This document shows, in pieces, positions 41,460 through 53,428 of a stretch of DNA of 64,000 bases. Where the stretch lies: assembly GCF_001641265.1 (NCBI RefSeq), contig NW_020167546.1, positions 186,001 through 250,000 on the forward strand, written 5' to 3'. Source of the stretch: Pseudogymnoascus destructans. Taxonomy: Eukaryota > Ascomycota > Leotiomycetes > Thelebolales > Thelebolaceae. A model generated the notes under the pieces. The model ran no database searches, had not been told where the DNA came from, and saw only the letters and a list, made by a program, of their open reading frames with translations. The translations under genes and the position numbers were made by a program. Numbering within the stretch: the first letter of the stretch is position 1; the number at the start of each line of letters is the position of its first letter.

Positions 41460-42464
41460 CATTGTCTCCAGCTCTCATTTTGGTTTCTGAGGGTATTTTC
41501 TGTGATATGCTTGGGTAACTTCTGGAGAATTTTCAAAGCTCTCTGCAATATACCATGTCTTATCCGGTGGATAGTTCTTCCAAGCTGCCTTGTAGAAAAG
41601 CTTCTTTCAAATAACTTTTGAGTCGAGGATTTAGTCCACTTCCCACTCCTCTTCGCCATTGACAATGACTGGAGGCTCTGGCTCCTGTTGCTGCCCTTCG
41701 ATTACATCATTAGAGTCAAGTCTTAATAGATTGGCATGAAATACTGGATGAATCTTCATGCTGTTTGGAAGTTTGAGCCGATATGCAACTTGCCCAATTC
41801 GCTCTAGAATTTCAAAAGGTCCCACTTGCTTGTGGTCTAGCTTCTTTGATGGCCTCTGTGTCTTTATATTTCGAGTTGAAAGCCATACTCTGTCTCCCAC
41901 TTGATAGCGTGGTGCAGGTTTCCTTTTCTTGTTCGCGAAATGTTCCATTTTTGCTTGCGAGAGCGTGATTTCATCCTGCAGAAACTCTGAAACCTTTGCC
42001 ATGGTCTGAGCTATGTTCTTGTGCTCTTGTTTGGCTTTGTGATATGCTTGCTGCTCTGTATTGAAGCTCATTCTTGGTTCATAGCCCTTGTTCGCAAAAA
42101 ACGCACTTGTCTTGGTTGCATCTGATGGCAAACTGTTGGCAGCAAACTCCGCATTGTCTTGAAGATAGTTCACATGAGCTCGCAAGTAGCGTTCGAGCTC
42201 TGCATTGAATCACTCAGTCTGTCCATCTGTTTCTGGGTGGAAGGCAGTTGAAAGTTTGGCTGAAATTTTCCAAATTTTGCAGAGCAAACTCCAGACTTCT
42301 GCAATGAACTGAGGACCTCTGTCTGATATTATCGAGTTTGGTAGACCATGGTGCTTCCATACATGTCGAAGTAAGAGCTGTGCTGTAGCTTCTGCAGTAG
42401 TCCCTTCTTGCCCATGAAATGTCTTTCTTTCGTCAACCTGCATGCAACAACCAAGATAGCATGG
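41455..42464 (-). pseudogene. Gypsy-C integrase end and chromodomain, broken
   Basis: After the family-B LTR the integrase resumes (AILVV, then in a second frame [20 protein letters not shown] and [17 protein letters not shown]), so a 1-nt shift lies near 42425. TGA replaces an Arg codon after HPETDGQTE (about 42207). The frame continues with FNAELERYLRAHVNYLQDN and the GPY-like FEILERIGQVAYRLKLP. The chromodomain (EEEWEVD, stop, ILDSKVI, stop, KKLFYKAAWKNYPPDKTW) carries two nonsense codons. Confidence 0.8.
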
Positions 42465-43360
42465 TGTAATGGTGGGTGCACCAGATGTGAGAATCTAGCC
42501 ACCCAAGGAAGGGATGAATTTACTAAGACAACACACTGTCTTAGGAAAAAGAGCCAAAGGGTCGTAGCTTAGACTATTCCACAACGCAGCAATCAGGTGT
42601 GTGATGTAGTGAAGTGGTTCAGACAAGTTGCAACAAATGTTGAGTCTGGGAACTCAGGGGTAAGTCAGAGGTTAACACCTCACTGACTTTTCAGAAACAA
42701 GGAGTAACAAGATCAATGCTTGGAAGCTTGGAAAAGACGTGGAAGTATGTGATAGTCGATTTACTGTATTGTCTGCTTGCCCTTTCTTAAGGAAAGGGCA
42801 ATCCTATTTATGCTAAAGGAATGTAGTTCTCTCATTTTCCAAGACTTTCCATGACTTACCAGGCTTGGTAACTGTAGTCGACGTAAGAGAATCCCATAGA
42901 ACCATCTCTTAGGTTCGTAGCCTATAGGAAGTAAAAGGAGGTCCAAGGTCAGAGTACCCCTATAGACAAATTATGTCATAACTTAACCAATCTTGTGGGT
43001 AACTAAGGAGCGATGACATGTAATGAATCATAGATGTTCGTAGGAGCTTTTAGAGCTATCGTTCATGCTCCTAGGCCTCTAGTTGGTAGAGATATGTGTA
43101 GTGTGGTAGTATGAGTGATGTCATGTAATGAATCATAGAGGGTTGTAGAGATATGCTATGTGGTAATATCGGCCCAGTAACTAAGGAGCGATGATGTGTA
43201 ATAAATCATAGATGGTTGTAGCAATCGTTGAGTAGTATTGCTCTTGTTGTTGGTGTGATAAGCCAAAATATGTATAGTGACTTGTAGGTTTGAGGAGGAG
43301 ATTTCCAAGTTTGCTCTTGAGTTTGATAGCAAACTGAGTGCAACGAATGTCAGTATGACA
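42465..43360 (-). mobile_element. solo LTR, family B (896 bp), in the Gypsy-C integrase
   Basis: Same ends as the copy at 21423 and nearly the same sequence, except that the 16-bp internal unit is present once rather than four times (48 bp shorter, matching the length difference exactly). Flanking 5-mers CATGG and CATTG differ at one base. It interrupts the integrase between LCEGNN and AILVV. Confidence 0.85.
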
Positions 43361-45146
43361 CATTGTTGCCTTCACAGAGTGGTAATCCTGTCACGAAATC
43401 CATTGATATATCCATCCATGGTCGACTGTCAATAGGGATTGGTTGTAGAAGTCCATTGTAGGAATCTCGAGATGGTTTCGATCTTCGACAACTATGGCAG
43501 TTTTTGATATATCGAATTATTGTTTTGTCCATGTTTGGCCAGTAATAGTGCTGTTTCATGACTCGCAGCATCTTTCCAGCTCCTGGATGTCCCATAGAAG
43601 GTTGTTCATGAACTTCTCTCAACAAGTCCACCTGAATGGTTTCTGGCACCCAAACTCGATTTTGATATTCTATCATGCCGTTTTTGAGTTCGCAATAAGC
43701 CAATGCAACCTCTTTGCTTGTTCGATCACCATTCTCAAGCTTCTGTAGTGTAGCCTTGCAGAATTTGTCTTTCAGTTGAGACTTTTGGATTTTCTCAAGA
43801 ATTGTCATTTCTCTGATATGAGTCTCCACTGGAGCTAGCTGAGCTGTTTGGCCTTGTTCTTTGAGTTTCTGAATGTCTGGATGTAGCCTCGAAGGTGGTA
43901 GCAACACCTGAAGCTGTTGCTTTTGTCGATCATCCTCATCATTGCCTTCTGGTCTGTCACCATGCCTTCGAGTCAAAGCATCTGCTTTTCCATTTTGCTT
44001 CCCAGGCCTATAGATGATCTGGAAGTTGTATCGAGAGAGGAATTCAGCCCATCGAGCTTGTCTTCTTGTCAGCTTCTTGGTGGACATGAAGTATTCCAAG
44101 CTTTTGTGATCAGACAAGACTTGGACTGGAAAATCTGTCCCTTCAAGTTCTGGTCTCCATGCTTCGAAACATCTGATGATTGCAAGAAATTCCTTGTCAT
44201 ATATCTCGTAATTGCATTCTGCAGGTGCTAGCTTTTTCGAGAAGTATGCAACTGGATGTAGAACCCCTTGATCATCTTTTTGTGACAAGACTCCTGATGA
44301 GATGAAGTCTGAGGAATCTGCTTCGACATAGGCTGTCTTGTTTCTATCGAAATGCCTCAAGACAGGAGCTTCTGTGACTGTTTGTTTCAACAGCTCGAAT
44401 GCAGTTTGGCATTCATGAGTCCATTCGAATATCTGATCCTTTCTGGTAAGGTTCACCAATGGCCTCATGATGCTGGAGTAATTTCGGATGAACCTTCGAT
44501 AGAAATTGCAGAATCCAATGAAAGCTTGCATATCCCTGAGCGATTTTGGAGTTCGCCATTCCAATATAGTAGAAACCTTTGCAGGGTCCATGCGAATGCC
44601 ATTGACTCCCACGATGAGTCCTAGGAATTTGGTTTCTTGGACGAAAAACTCACATTTTGAGATATCTGCTTGCAGTCCAGCTTCTCGAAGCTTCTGTAGG
44701 ACTTTCCTTATGTGCTCTGTATGCTCCGCTCGAGTAGCACTGTAGATAAGAATGTCATCCATGTATGCGGTGACGAATTGGTTGAGGTAATCCATGAGGG
44801 TTTCATTCATGTACCTCTGGAATGTTGCTGGACCATTGGTGAGTCCGAAGGGCATGACCTTGTATTTGTAGAATCCAAATCGAGTTCTGAATGTAGTGAG
44901 GTCTTCATCTTCTTCTGTCTGCATTCGAATTCGATTGAAGGCATGTCGAATGTCCAGTTTGGTGAGATATTTTGCTCCTATGACTTGGGCCAGCGTTTCA
45001 TCAATGAGTGGTATGGGATATCGATCCTTTTTCGTTATGGCATTTAGCTTCCTGTAGTCAACACAGAATCGAAGACCACCACCTGGCTTTCTCACAAACA
45101 TAATGGGTGAAGAGTATGGGGCTTTGCTTGCTTCAATGAACCCTTT
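43361..45146 (-). pseudogene. Gypsy-C reverse transcriptase, RNase H and integrase start
   Basis: An open frame between the two solo LTRs: KGFIEASKAPYSSPIMFVRK, LRFCVDYRKLNAITKKDRYP, FRTRFGFYKYKVMPFGLTNG, YMDD, FLGLIVGVNGIRMDPAK, RNase H (YVEADSSDFISSGVL; YEIYDKEFLAIIRCFEAWRP) and the integrase zinc region and start of the core (MGHPGAGKMLRVMKQHYYWP; CHSCRRSK; MDISMDFVTGLPLCEGNN). Catalytic RT residues are intact; the frame is only broken by the nested insertions at both ends. Confidence 0.85.
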
Positions 45147-45564
45147 TGTTACGGCTATAGTAACATGATGTCATGGTTACAGGGCCAGGGCCTAGTAACG
45201 TGACGTGTGAGTCACATAACGTGACGTGTGAGTCACAGTGGGAAGCGGGGTAGGCTGCCATGTGACGGGGCTAATGGATAGTTGCAGAAACTAGTGGATA
45301 TTGGATAGTTGAGCTATCCACGGACTATCCTGAATATCTAGCTATCCGCCAACTATCCAGATTACCCATGAGGCACGACGCCACTATATAAGTAGATAGT
45401 ATTTCCTTAGATAGGAGCTTCGTGCTCAACTCAATACAGTATTTGTTATATACTAGTAACGTGTTACTTGAAGCCTTTGTGTCTGATCCCCTGCCTCCTC
45501 TGATAAGTAAACCTTTACGCAAGAGAACCTCTGTGTCTTCTATCATTTAGAAGTCAGCGTTACA
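45147..45564 (+). mobile_element. solo LTR, family A, third U3 type (418 bp), TSD CCTTT
   Basis: TGTTACGGCTATAG...GTCAGCGTTACA with perfect 5-bp duplications (45142-45146 and 45565-45569). The core promoter to the 3' end matches Gypsy-A closely; the U3 part is different, with a repeated AACGTGACGTGTGAGTCACA unit and GGATAGTTG/CTATCC repeats. Orientation is opposite to the host element. Confidence 0.9.
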
Positions 45565-46490
45565 CCTTTTGGCAAGTGCTCGAAGACATATTCTTCGACC
45601 AAATCAAGTTCTTCCTTTGACATATTCCAGAGTGGTGCATATCCCAGCTTTGCATCACCTTCGAGTTCAATATGATGGTCTGAAGGTCGATGGGGAGGTA
45701 GCTTGTCTGCTGCCATTTTTGAAAAAACATCCAAAAATTCATGAAATTCCTTCGGAAGGATCAGTCGAGAGTCAATTTCTTCAGTTTTGGTCTTGTTCTT
45801 GTGCTCGATTATGTCCTTCATTGATATAGCAAAGACTTGAGCTCCTCTTTGCTTCATGAGCATTTGAAATGGTGCTGCGCCAATCATTGCTATGGTGCAA
45901 GGTTTTGGTTTTTCCACTTTCGGAGCAGGTTCCGGAGGAGGCATTTCTTTGGCTTTCTTCTTTGGCCTTTGTCTTTCGCTTTTAGATATAGGCTCTGTTT
46001 CGAGGGCTGGATCTGGTATAGAATGGTTGCAATAATCTCCAGTGAAGAGGACTTGATCATTGATCATATCGAGAACAACTCCATGTTGCTTCATCCAAGC
46101 TTTCCCGAGAATGATGGAATGTTTTCCCAGCGAAGTAATGAATAATGGACATAGGCTTTCCACATGCTCTCCTACTTGTAGTCGAGGATATATAGCATGT
46201 GTGATAGCAGGGGCAGCCTCTCCATTGAATCCTTCAACTTGTTTTGGCTTCACAAGTTCGACTGGGGCTATCCCTTCCATTTCACATATTCTTTCTGCAT
46301 CAGCAGCATTAATGAAGTTTCCACCTGTGGCACCAGTATCGATCAATGCATGGACAATAGCTTTGTATTTTCCTATTCTACAAGTAGCTAAGAAAGGGGT
46401 GTCCGGATCAAAACTGGATCTCGAGGAAGAAGCTGCAATTCTGGCTGCACTGCCTCTAGTGATGACTTGTCTAGAGGCTATTCGTTTTTC
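45565..46490 (-). pseudogene. Gypsy-C protease and linker (start of pol, -1 frame)
   Basis: The -1 frame runs open from the slippery site through EKRIASRQVITRGSAARIAA, DTPFLATCRIGKYKAIVHAL, the protease site IDTGATGGNFIN, HSIILGKAWMKQHGVVLDM and up to YVFEHLPKG, where the family-A LTR is inserted. Confidence 0.8.
46452..46490 (-). other. -1 ribosomal frameshift signal of Gypsy-C
   Basis: On the minus strand G AAA AAC (46490-46484) stands in the gag register, followed by a 5-nt spacer and a perfect 8-bp hairpin GCCTCTAG / CTAGAGGC (46478-46471 with 46459-46452) with an 11-nt loop. The gag stop UAG overlaps the first base of the stem. Pol is in the -1 frame. Confidence 0.7.
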
Positions 46491-47775
46491 GAATCGATGA
46501 TAGACTCAGCTGTAGATACCTCATTCACTTGAGCTTTGAGCTTCTGGGGACAGTCTCGAGCTCGATGTCCATTTTGTCGGCATATGAAGCATTTCCCAAG
46601 TTTCATGAGCATTTCTTTTGCTGGATCTTGATGCGGTGGTCGATACAGCTTCTGCGTCTTGTTTTGCATGTTGGAATCCATTGTAGGTTGAGGGATTGAA
46701 GTTCGAAGTGCCTGGCCCTGATTTTGAGTTTGGCCCATGTTGTTCGAAAATGACTTTGGCTTCCTTTTGTCTTCTTGTTCCTTGATCCGCTGAATGTTCT
46801 GGTCGATGAGCATGCATTTCTTTGCAAACTCGTGAAGTGTAGTAGCTCCAACTTCAGCCACTAAGGCTTTCTGCATCTGTTGGTTGACTTTGAAGCGCAA
46901 GTCATCCAGCAAAGCTCTCTCGTGAGCCTTTGAAACTCAGCCCAGAACACTGCAAAGGTGTTGTTTCTCTGATACAGCTTTCGATACTCAGTTTGAGCTG
47001 TGTGCCTTCGATCGGGATCACTGAAGACTTTTTCCAAAAGTTCGAGAATTTTTTCTGCTGTCTGCAATTTGTTTGTAGAGTTTGGTCGAAGCCTTGGATT
47101 GACATGTCGAACTGCCAGTCCTCCCAGTCGACTCTGAATGTAGCTCATTTGTAAAGTCTGTGTTGGAAAATGATCAATGTTGGCTTCGAGCTTGAGGCAA
47201 ATTTTCACAACCCAGTCTTCAAATGCTGGCTCTATCCCATCTGTGAGGATTGGAGGGTCTGGAATCCGAGCTGACAGTCGACTGTGAGAGTGGTGTCCTG
47301 GTTCATTCTTCAGAGCTTGTTGGGTTTGCTTTTCAAGATATTTCTGAATTGTTTGTTGCTCTGTGATTTGTTGCTCGTTGCTCTGGATCAGTTCCTGTAA
47401 CTGGAGAATGGCATCATCCTTTTCAGCCAGTATCGAATTTGAGTCCTCTGCTAGGGCCAAATAGTCCCGAAGAATGTTCTTGTGCAAAGTCCATGCCATT
47501 TTCTGGTTGGTGACAGATAGTTTCTGGAATTCGTCAAAGGTTTCAACATTCCATTCAGCCTTTTCATGTCGATTTGCAAGTATAGATTCATGTCTCTCTT
47601 GAGCTGTTTTGCCCAGAGTGTGAAGGAAGGTTTCGGATTTGAAATTAGGATCATGAAGTTCATTGGTTTGGTTTGCAGAGCTTGGAATTGATGCTCCTTC
47701 TGCCAGGGATTCCTGGTCTTGTTCTGAATCATTTCGAGCTGCCATTGCAGCTTTTTCTTCAGCTGTATAAGCCAT
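46478..47775 (-). pseudogene. gag: Gypsy-C gag, one frameshift
   Basis: The start (ATG 47775, MAYTAEEKAAMAARNDSEQD) leads into a coiled region (ILQLQELIQSNEQQITEQQT), the capsid-like part (DGIEPAFEDWVVKICLKLEA; QTEYRKLYQRNNTFAVFWAE) and, after a frame change near 46915 in a GAGAGAG run, the rest (LLDDLRFKVNQQMQKALVAE) with a zinc knuckle CFICRQNGHRARDC. The change fits a 2-nt slip in the GA run and is not a canonical programmed site. Confidence 0.8.
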
Positions 47776-48114
47776 AGCGAGTTGCTATTTCAATTTCGGT
47801 TTATATCGTCAAGTCAGACACATATTGCCAAAGGCCCTATTGTGCAGTTGTTGGCTGTAGGAGCCACTCGAGAGGAGCGCACTTCCCTCACAGTTATATC
47901 CTTGTCGAGGGAGCGTTGTAAAAGGTCTGACTTGCGAAGGTGGTGTGTGTGTATCGAGCTGACTGTCGAAAGCCAACTTTGAGAGGTTGCCTCGAGATCG
48001 TCCTGGAATCGACTTCAGGATAAGGTTTCTGGTTCTGGGGTTTTCAAAGAGTGGATTTCGATTTCGATTTCAGAAGAGGGTTCAGCTCAAAGAGCAGGAA
48101 AAGAGGTATAAGAG

Positions 48115-48127
48115 AGATTGAGTTTTA
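48115..48127 (-). other. self-priming primer-binding site of Gypsy-C
   Basis: Directly inside the 5' LTR, after a 2-nt gap, AAACTCAATCT (minus strand, 48125-48115) is perfectly complementary over 11 nt to AGATTGAGTTT inside the LTR (48185-48175). This is the arrangement and length of the Tf1 self-primer. No TGG-type tRNA site is present. Confidence 0.6.
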
Positions 48128-48385
48128 TGTCACGGTTCACCAAGGCATAGGGCGCCAGTTGGGTATTATGAATTAAACTCAATCTAGAGAAGAAAGGAAA
48201 GAGAAGAGGAGCACTCGAGCAGTGGCTCGATCTATATACAGCTATGTTGTTGTGGAGTGAATTCTCTTTAGCGAGACCAGTTCTGAGAATTCACTCCACA
48301 ACTGAAAACTTCGCTCCAACCCCGGAAAGCTCCCCACACCCCTGAACCCCCACTCGAGCTGCAAGGCGCACTTGATATCGTAACA
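48128..48385 (-). repeat. Gypsy-C 5' LTR
   Basis: Same ends as the 3' LTR, five bases longer. TATATA at about 48234-48239 is the likely TATA box on the minus strand, and AGATTGAGTTT (48185-48175) may be the RNA 5' end. Confidence 0.85.
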
Positions 48386-49583
48386 AGCGTAGGGGAACAG
48401 CGGTGCCGTAATGTCTCTATCAGAAATAATCATTTTTAAGGAAGAAAGAGGAAATCTTGGACTAAAGGAGTGAGGTGAAGTGTTAAAGGGGAGTAAAACA
48501 CCCGCAGTTTTGTTGGTGATGTTGCTCCTCAATAACTTCAGGCTTTGCAAAAATATCCACCTCCCTAGCAAGAGATTTACGCACCAATAGTCACTCGCCC
48601 TTGTCCTCGGATTATATTTATTTTCTTAGATATAAGGTTGCGCCTCGTGATATCACTCTAGAAAGTTAATAGAGATTCATGAACAAAATCCAAAGTCATC
48701 ATATGTGAAAAAGCCAGACAATGATAATGTATCTCTATATGTGCAAATAAAGGTATTAACAGCAGATATGTGCTAGGAAAATGGAACAGATGAATCACAG
48801 TCATGGTCAATATTATTATGAACAATAACATGGTATGAGATCAGAGAATACGAAACCCAAAAAAATCCGATTCACTCCCTAAAGCGAAGACCAATACTAA
48901 CCAAGACGAACGAGAAGACCATTCAACCATCTAAAGCTCCAGATGTGCTTCAACCACACGCAAGATCGCCCTTAGGGTATCAATTGTCTCTCACAGAGAA
49001 ATGGACAAGATGAAGCAGGTGGTTTGATCCGGGGTGCAGATGGGGCGGCCATGGTTGGCGGTGGGGGGCAACGGTGGTGAGAAGCCCGTCGGTGGTGAGA
49101 AAAGAGTGACAGCTAAATAGCGACAGCGGGGGAGGCGCGTTGACAAGACCATCGCAGTCTTCACTCCATCTGCGAGCGGCATGTCATTTGCGATACTAAT
49201 GAAGGGTCCGGCACCGACCGCCTAGTCGTATTGACTTCTGCGTTGTTCGTTGGACACCCCGCAGGTGTCTAGCCTTGGTTGCACAAATAAAAAACCATGA
49301 AATCACAAAATAAAAAAAGGCGCCTCTAGCGCCCCCCCCCCAAGAAAATGCCCGAGCTCCTACCATCAAACAAACCCCTATTCTCCATAAAAATCCCGAG
49401 CAGAAAGACAGCACCTCCAGCGAACGAGGTAAAAAAAAAAAAAAAGTGTAAAGCGCGAGACATAAAAAAGACAGGGGAGAATTCAACCAACACCGCGAGT
49501 GCGCAGTTGAGGGCAAGGTGTGGCGACAAGGAAGAACACAGGGTGATTATACACCACCACCACCCCCACCCCCACCCGCCTCC
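48386..49583. other. gene-free stretch right of Gypsy-C
   Basis: AT-rich on the left, then a purine/pyrimidine-biased 3' flank of the LRR gene. No RNA gene or repeat family recognised. Confidence 0.35.
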
Positions 49584-52500
49584 CTAACCCTCACCCTCTC
49601 CGCCTCCGCCTCGACAGCAGCAACCAACTCCCCCCCTCCACCCCCCCAGCCCCCCCTCCTCATCCTCCTCCCCCCCAAACTTAGCACCAAACCTCAACAT
49701 CCTCCCCTCCTCCTGCGACAACGCCTTCGACGCCAGCGACACATCCGAATTATGCCTTGACAGTATCGGGCGGCTCGTGCGTCCCTCTTCTGGGACGGCA
49801 TCGATGTCCTCGTCTGACAGCGCCGTTTCGTCGGGGTACGCGTAGTCTGCCGCGGAGCCGACGGGGGGGTGGGTGGCGGTGGCGGGGTTGGAGGGGGTGT
49901 GGAAGGTGGTGGGGAGGGCGGTGGTGAAAGGGGGGGAAGGGGGGAGGCGGGTATCGGGGTATTCGTTTTCGAAGCGGGTGATCATGCGGGAGAGGGTTTG
50001 GTCGAGGAAGAGGAGTTTGTCTGGTTTTTGTGTTAGAATCATGGGAACAGCAACGGTAGTATAATATAACCAGGGCAAGGGAAAGAACTCACGATAATCC
50101 AACCCCCCCGACTCCTTCGCCTCCTTCAACAACGCCGGCTGCAACCGCGCCCTAATCCTCCTCGCACTCCCCAACAGATTCTTCGACATATCCCTTGCCC
50201 TCCCCGCACCAGCCGCCCCCGCCCCACCCTCATCGCCCCTCCGCAAATCAACAGACGACCGCACAGGATCCCTATCAATGCTCGCCCTTCTCGAATCCCC
50301 AGACCGGTTCTTCAAACAGATCCCGAGCGCCTTGACCACCCCCGTACCACCAATAACGTAATCCTCATCCGGTGCCCCCGCGCCCTCGCCATCAACACCA
50401 TGAAACGCCGCATCGGCATCATCATCCACATCATCCGCATTAGAAGCATAATGGTACCCCACCAAATGCGCCAGCACATCCGGGACCGCTACATCATCGC
50501 GCGGCTCCGTAGCGGGGGGCGGCGCAGACGGATCCTGCGTTATCTCCGCGACGGGGCCGCGCTCCATGTTACGGAGCGAGTAGGCGACGACTTGTTTCGC
50601 GAGGGCCTTGACGACTTCGCTTGATGCCGCGGTGGGGAGGTCGATGTCAATGCATACCAGACTCCTCGATACGCGGACCGCCGCCATGAGGGAGGCGTAC
50701 AGCGCGCAGGCTTCCTCTTGTTGCCCCTCTTCCCCCGCTGTAGCGAGGGCGGTGAGTTCCGGGTTCCCGAGGAGGTTGACGTGTGCGAGGCCTGGGGAAT
50801 CGGGGAAGATCTCTGCGAGGGCGATGACTTGCTCGGGGGACATGGCGCAGGAGGAGAGGTGGATGCGTTTTAGGGATTGTAGGAGAGGGAGGTACTTGCG
50901 TAGTAGCTGCACGGCGGAGGGTTTGGTGGCGAAGAGAGCGGCGTTGTGGCTTAGGTCTATGAAGCGGAAGTTGCTGAGCCGCACCAGTGCCGGGAAGAGG
51001 TGCGCGAGGGAGTCGGGGGTGAGCCCGCAGTTGGCGAGGGAGAGGGCGAAGAGGGGGTGCGAGGGGGAGATGGAGTCGACGAGTGGGTCGGGGAGGTCGC
51101 CGAGTTGGTTACCCCCCAGGTCGAGGCCTTCGCATTTCCCGGCTTCGAGATAGCGTGCTACGTGAGACATGCCTTCAGCGTCGAGGTTGTTGCCGGCGAG
51201 TCCGAGACGGCGGAGGCCTGCTTGGATGGCGCCGTCTACGATGAGGCCGATTTGTGGGGCTGTTAGGCCTGTCTCGGCTATGTTGAGAAGCTCGAGTTCG
51301 GCGCCTGCGAGGCGCGTGCCGAGAGCTTTTGATAGTATCGCTGCTGGGTCTGTAGCTGCTGCTGTCACCGTCGCCGTTGCTGGAGTGCCGATCCTTGCGG
51401 GTGTCGCTGGAACTGCACCAGGAAAACCGCCAACAACAGGCGACGCATTCTCCATCGACTTCGGCGACACAGCGTGCGGGAACGGAATAATCGAGACGTC
51501 CAGATTTCGCAGCGAGCGCGACATATTGACAAATAAACTAATATGCCTCCACCCATCACGCCCGATCTTGGGATTATTCTTCAGAGTGACGCGCTGCACA
51601 GCGCCGTGACGCGGGACCGTTGTAGTAGCGCCGTGGTGATGCCCTAATGGCGACCGGCGCGGCTTCACCTGGTCGGGGGAGCTTACGGCGAGGAGGCTCG
51701 CGAGGATAATGCGTACGCCTTCGTCGGTGAGGCCACAGTTCTCCATGATGAGCTCCTTGATGGGAACGACCGCTAGATAGTCACCCAGGGTGGCGAGATC
51801 GGCGAGCTGAAGCCAGCAGTCTGTCAGGTCTAGGCGGGTGACGACTCCAGGTTTGTCGGTCGTGTTGGAAGGGAGGGCGAGCTGCTCAGTGATCTTCTTT
51901 AGGATGGGAGTCTCGCGGAGCTGGCAGCAGCGTCGGTAGACACGGACCGGGTCGGTGGTGGGCGAGGATGATGAGCGCGGGACAGGCGCTGTTGCGGAGG
52001 TAGCGGAGGCAGTGCTATCGCTGTCACCCCTGACGAGCTCGACGGGGATAGTCCCGCTCTCCTCGGCGAGCTTGCGCTTCTTTTCCTTGCGCGCCTTACG
52101 CTCCTCATCGCTCTTCTTCTTCTTCTCCTTCCTCCGCGTCATCGGCTTCTCCGGCGAGATCTGCGGTGCGCCGTTCGTCGCGGGCTCTACGCCCTCCTTA
52201 GCCGATTCCTTCCCCACCTGCTCCCCAGATACATGGACCACCCCATCCTTCTCCTTCTGCTCCTTCACCTCAGCAGCATGCTTCAGCGCCTCCCCCTCCC
52301 CCTTCTCCCCCAACTTCTTCTTCCTCAACTTATCCCTCGCCATCTCCACAGGCTCCTCATCATTATACCGCGGCCGACTCGCAATCTCCACATCCACACA
52401 AAACGCCACCCTCCTCAACTTCGCCTGATCCAGCTCCGGCATACAGCACCTCTCCCTCCCCACATCAACATTAAGCACCCTCCTCTCGCAGATCCCGCCA

Positions 52501-53428
52501 TTCCCCCTCGGCGACCCCGACGACGCAAGCTGCCCCCCCGACGACAGCCGCCTCAGCGCACTAGTCAGGAAATTCGGATGCGTCGACTTGGGCGGGACAG
52601 GCGTGTACGGCGCATTGCCATCTCCCGCCTTCTGTCCATGCGGGAGCACTGCATTCCGCAGCGCCGTCTGCACAGGCGGGCGCGGCTCCTCCTCTTCAGG
52701 TGTGCTTGACAACGGCGCGACAGGCGAGCGCGGGGTCTGTTCGCCACCCGCTGCTGCTGCGGCGGCGGGCTGGGCGCTGGAGGGGGAGGAGGAGAACTTC
52801 GAGGAGATGCTGGATAGCCAGGAGTTGCGGCGGATGCCAGTTGGGCCGTGGAGGGTTGATTTTCCGGGCAGGCTTGAGGGAGAGCCTACTTTGTCTGTGG
52901 TTGGGATTGTGCGTGTGGGGGGTCCGGCGCGTTGGGGAATCTGGCGGGGCGTTGAGGGAGAGGTTTCTCGGGGGGCGGAGGTGGTGGTTGTGGTGCCGTT
53001 CGTTTTAGGGGCTGGGGATGAGCGGCACGCTATGTCGGATGTGAGGGAAGTAGATCGTTCTGATCGTGTGGAGCGTGTGATTTCTGGAGAGTGGGATGTT
53101 AGCCGTGGTCAGAACAGTGTTTAGTTTTGTCAATCCGGGGTAGGTGTTTGGTTCAGCTCTCTCAATGGAGTTTGCAGCTGCAGCTCTTTGAATCTTGCCT
53201 CACTCGAGAGCGCAACTCAGAGCCCCCAGTCTTATCGGCGGTCTTTAAGGCATCCTCAGCCGCAGCCCTCCCAACCTTGGCTTCAGCTTCAGCTCTCCCG
53301 ACCATGGCTGCCTCACCCAAGACCACCTCCCCCACCACACCACCACCAAAGAACAAGACAGACAACAACATACCTCTACTATTCGTATTATGCAACCACG
53401 ACACATCCACCCCATGCATATTCTCCAT
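49584..53428 (-). CDS. large leucine-rich-repeat protein, Mhp1-like cell-wall/cytoskeleton factor
   Basis: Three exons (53428-53374, 53083-50093, 50020-49584) join in phase to 1,160 residues. Exon 1 encodes MENMHGVDVSWLHNTNSR; its GAG/GTATGT donor and a GCTAAC branch before 53084 support the 290-nt intron. The 72-nt second intron is a multiple of three but has a perfect GTGAGT donor, TTCTAAC branch and CAG. The N-terminal third is Ser/Thr/Pro-rich (PTGIRRNSWLSSISSKFSSS) with the conserved KLRRVAFCVDVEIASRPRYN and a Lys-rich run; then leucine-rich repeats of the ribonuclease-inhibitor type (VTRLDLTDCWLQLADLATLG; IKELIMENCGLTDEGV; LRRLGLAGNNLDAEGM; FRFIDLSHNAAL). This matches, from memory, fungal proteins annotated Mhp1 or cell-wall biogenesis LRR proteins; the name is tentative. 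Confidence 0.75.

Larger units (their letters stand above)
41113..48385 (-). mobile_element. Gypsy-C: degraded chromovirus with two nested solo LTRs
   Basis: LTRs of 253 bp (41113-41365) and 258 bp (48128-48385) bound a minus-strand gag-pol. The LTRs differ by a 5-bp indel. The flanking 5-mers (TAGGA, AGCGT) do not match, so the original insertion has been rearranged or recombined with another copy. Gag has one frameshift; pol has a frameshift, a CGA-to-TGA-type stop in the integrase and two stops in the chromodomain. Solo LTRs of families A and B sit inside pol. The order of events is Gypsy-C first, the solo LTRs later. Confidence 0.88.

Noticed and set aside
46861..46930. Programmed frameshift in the middle of Gypsy-C gag
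   Set aside because: The frame change lies in a GAGAGAG run without a slippery heptamer or downstream stem; a 2-nt slip mutation is simpler, and the true -1 signal lies at the gag end.
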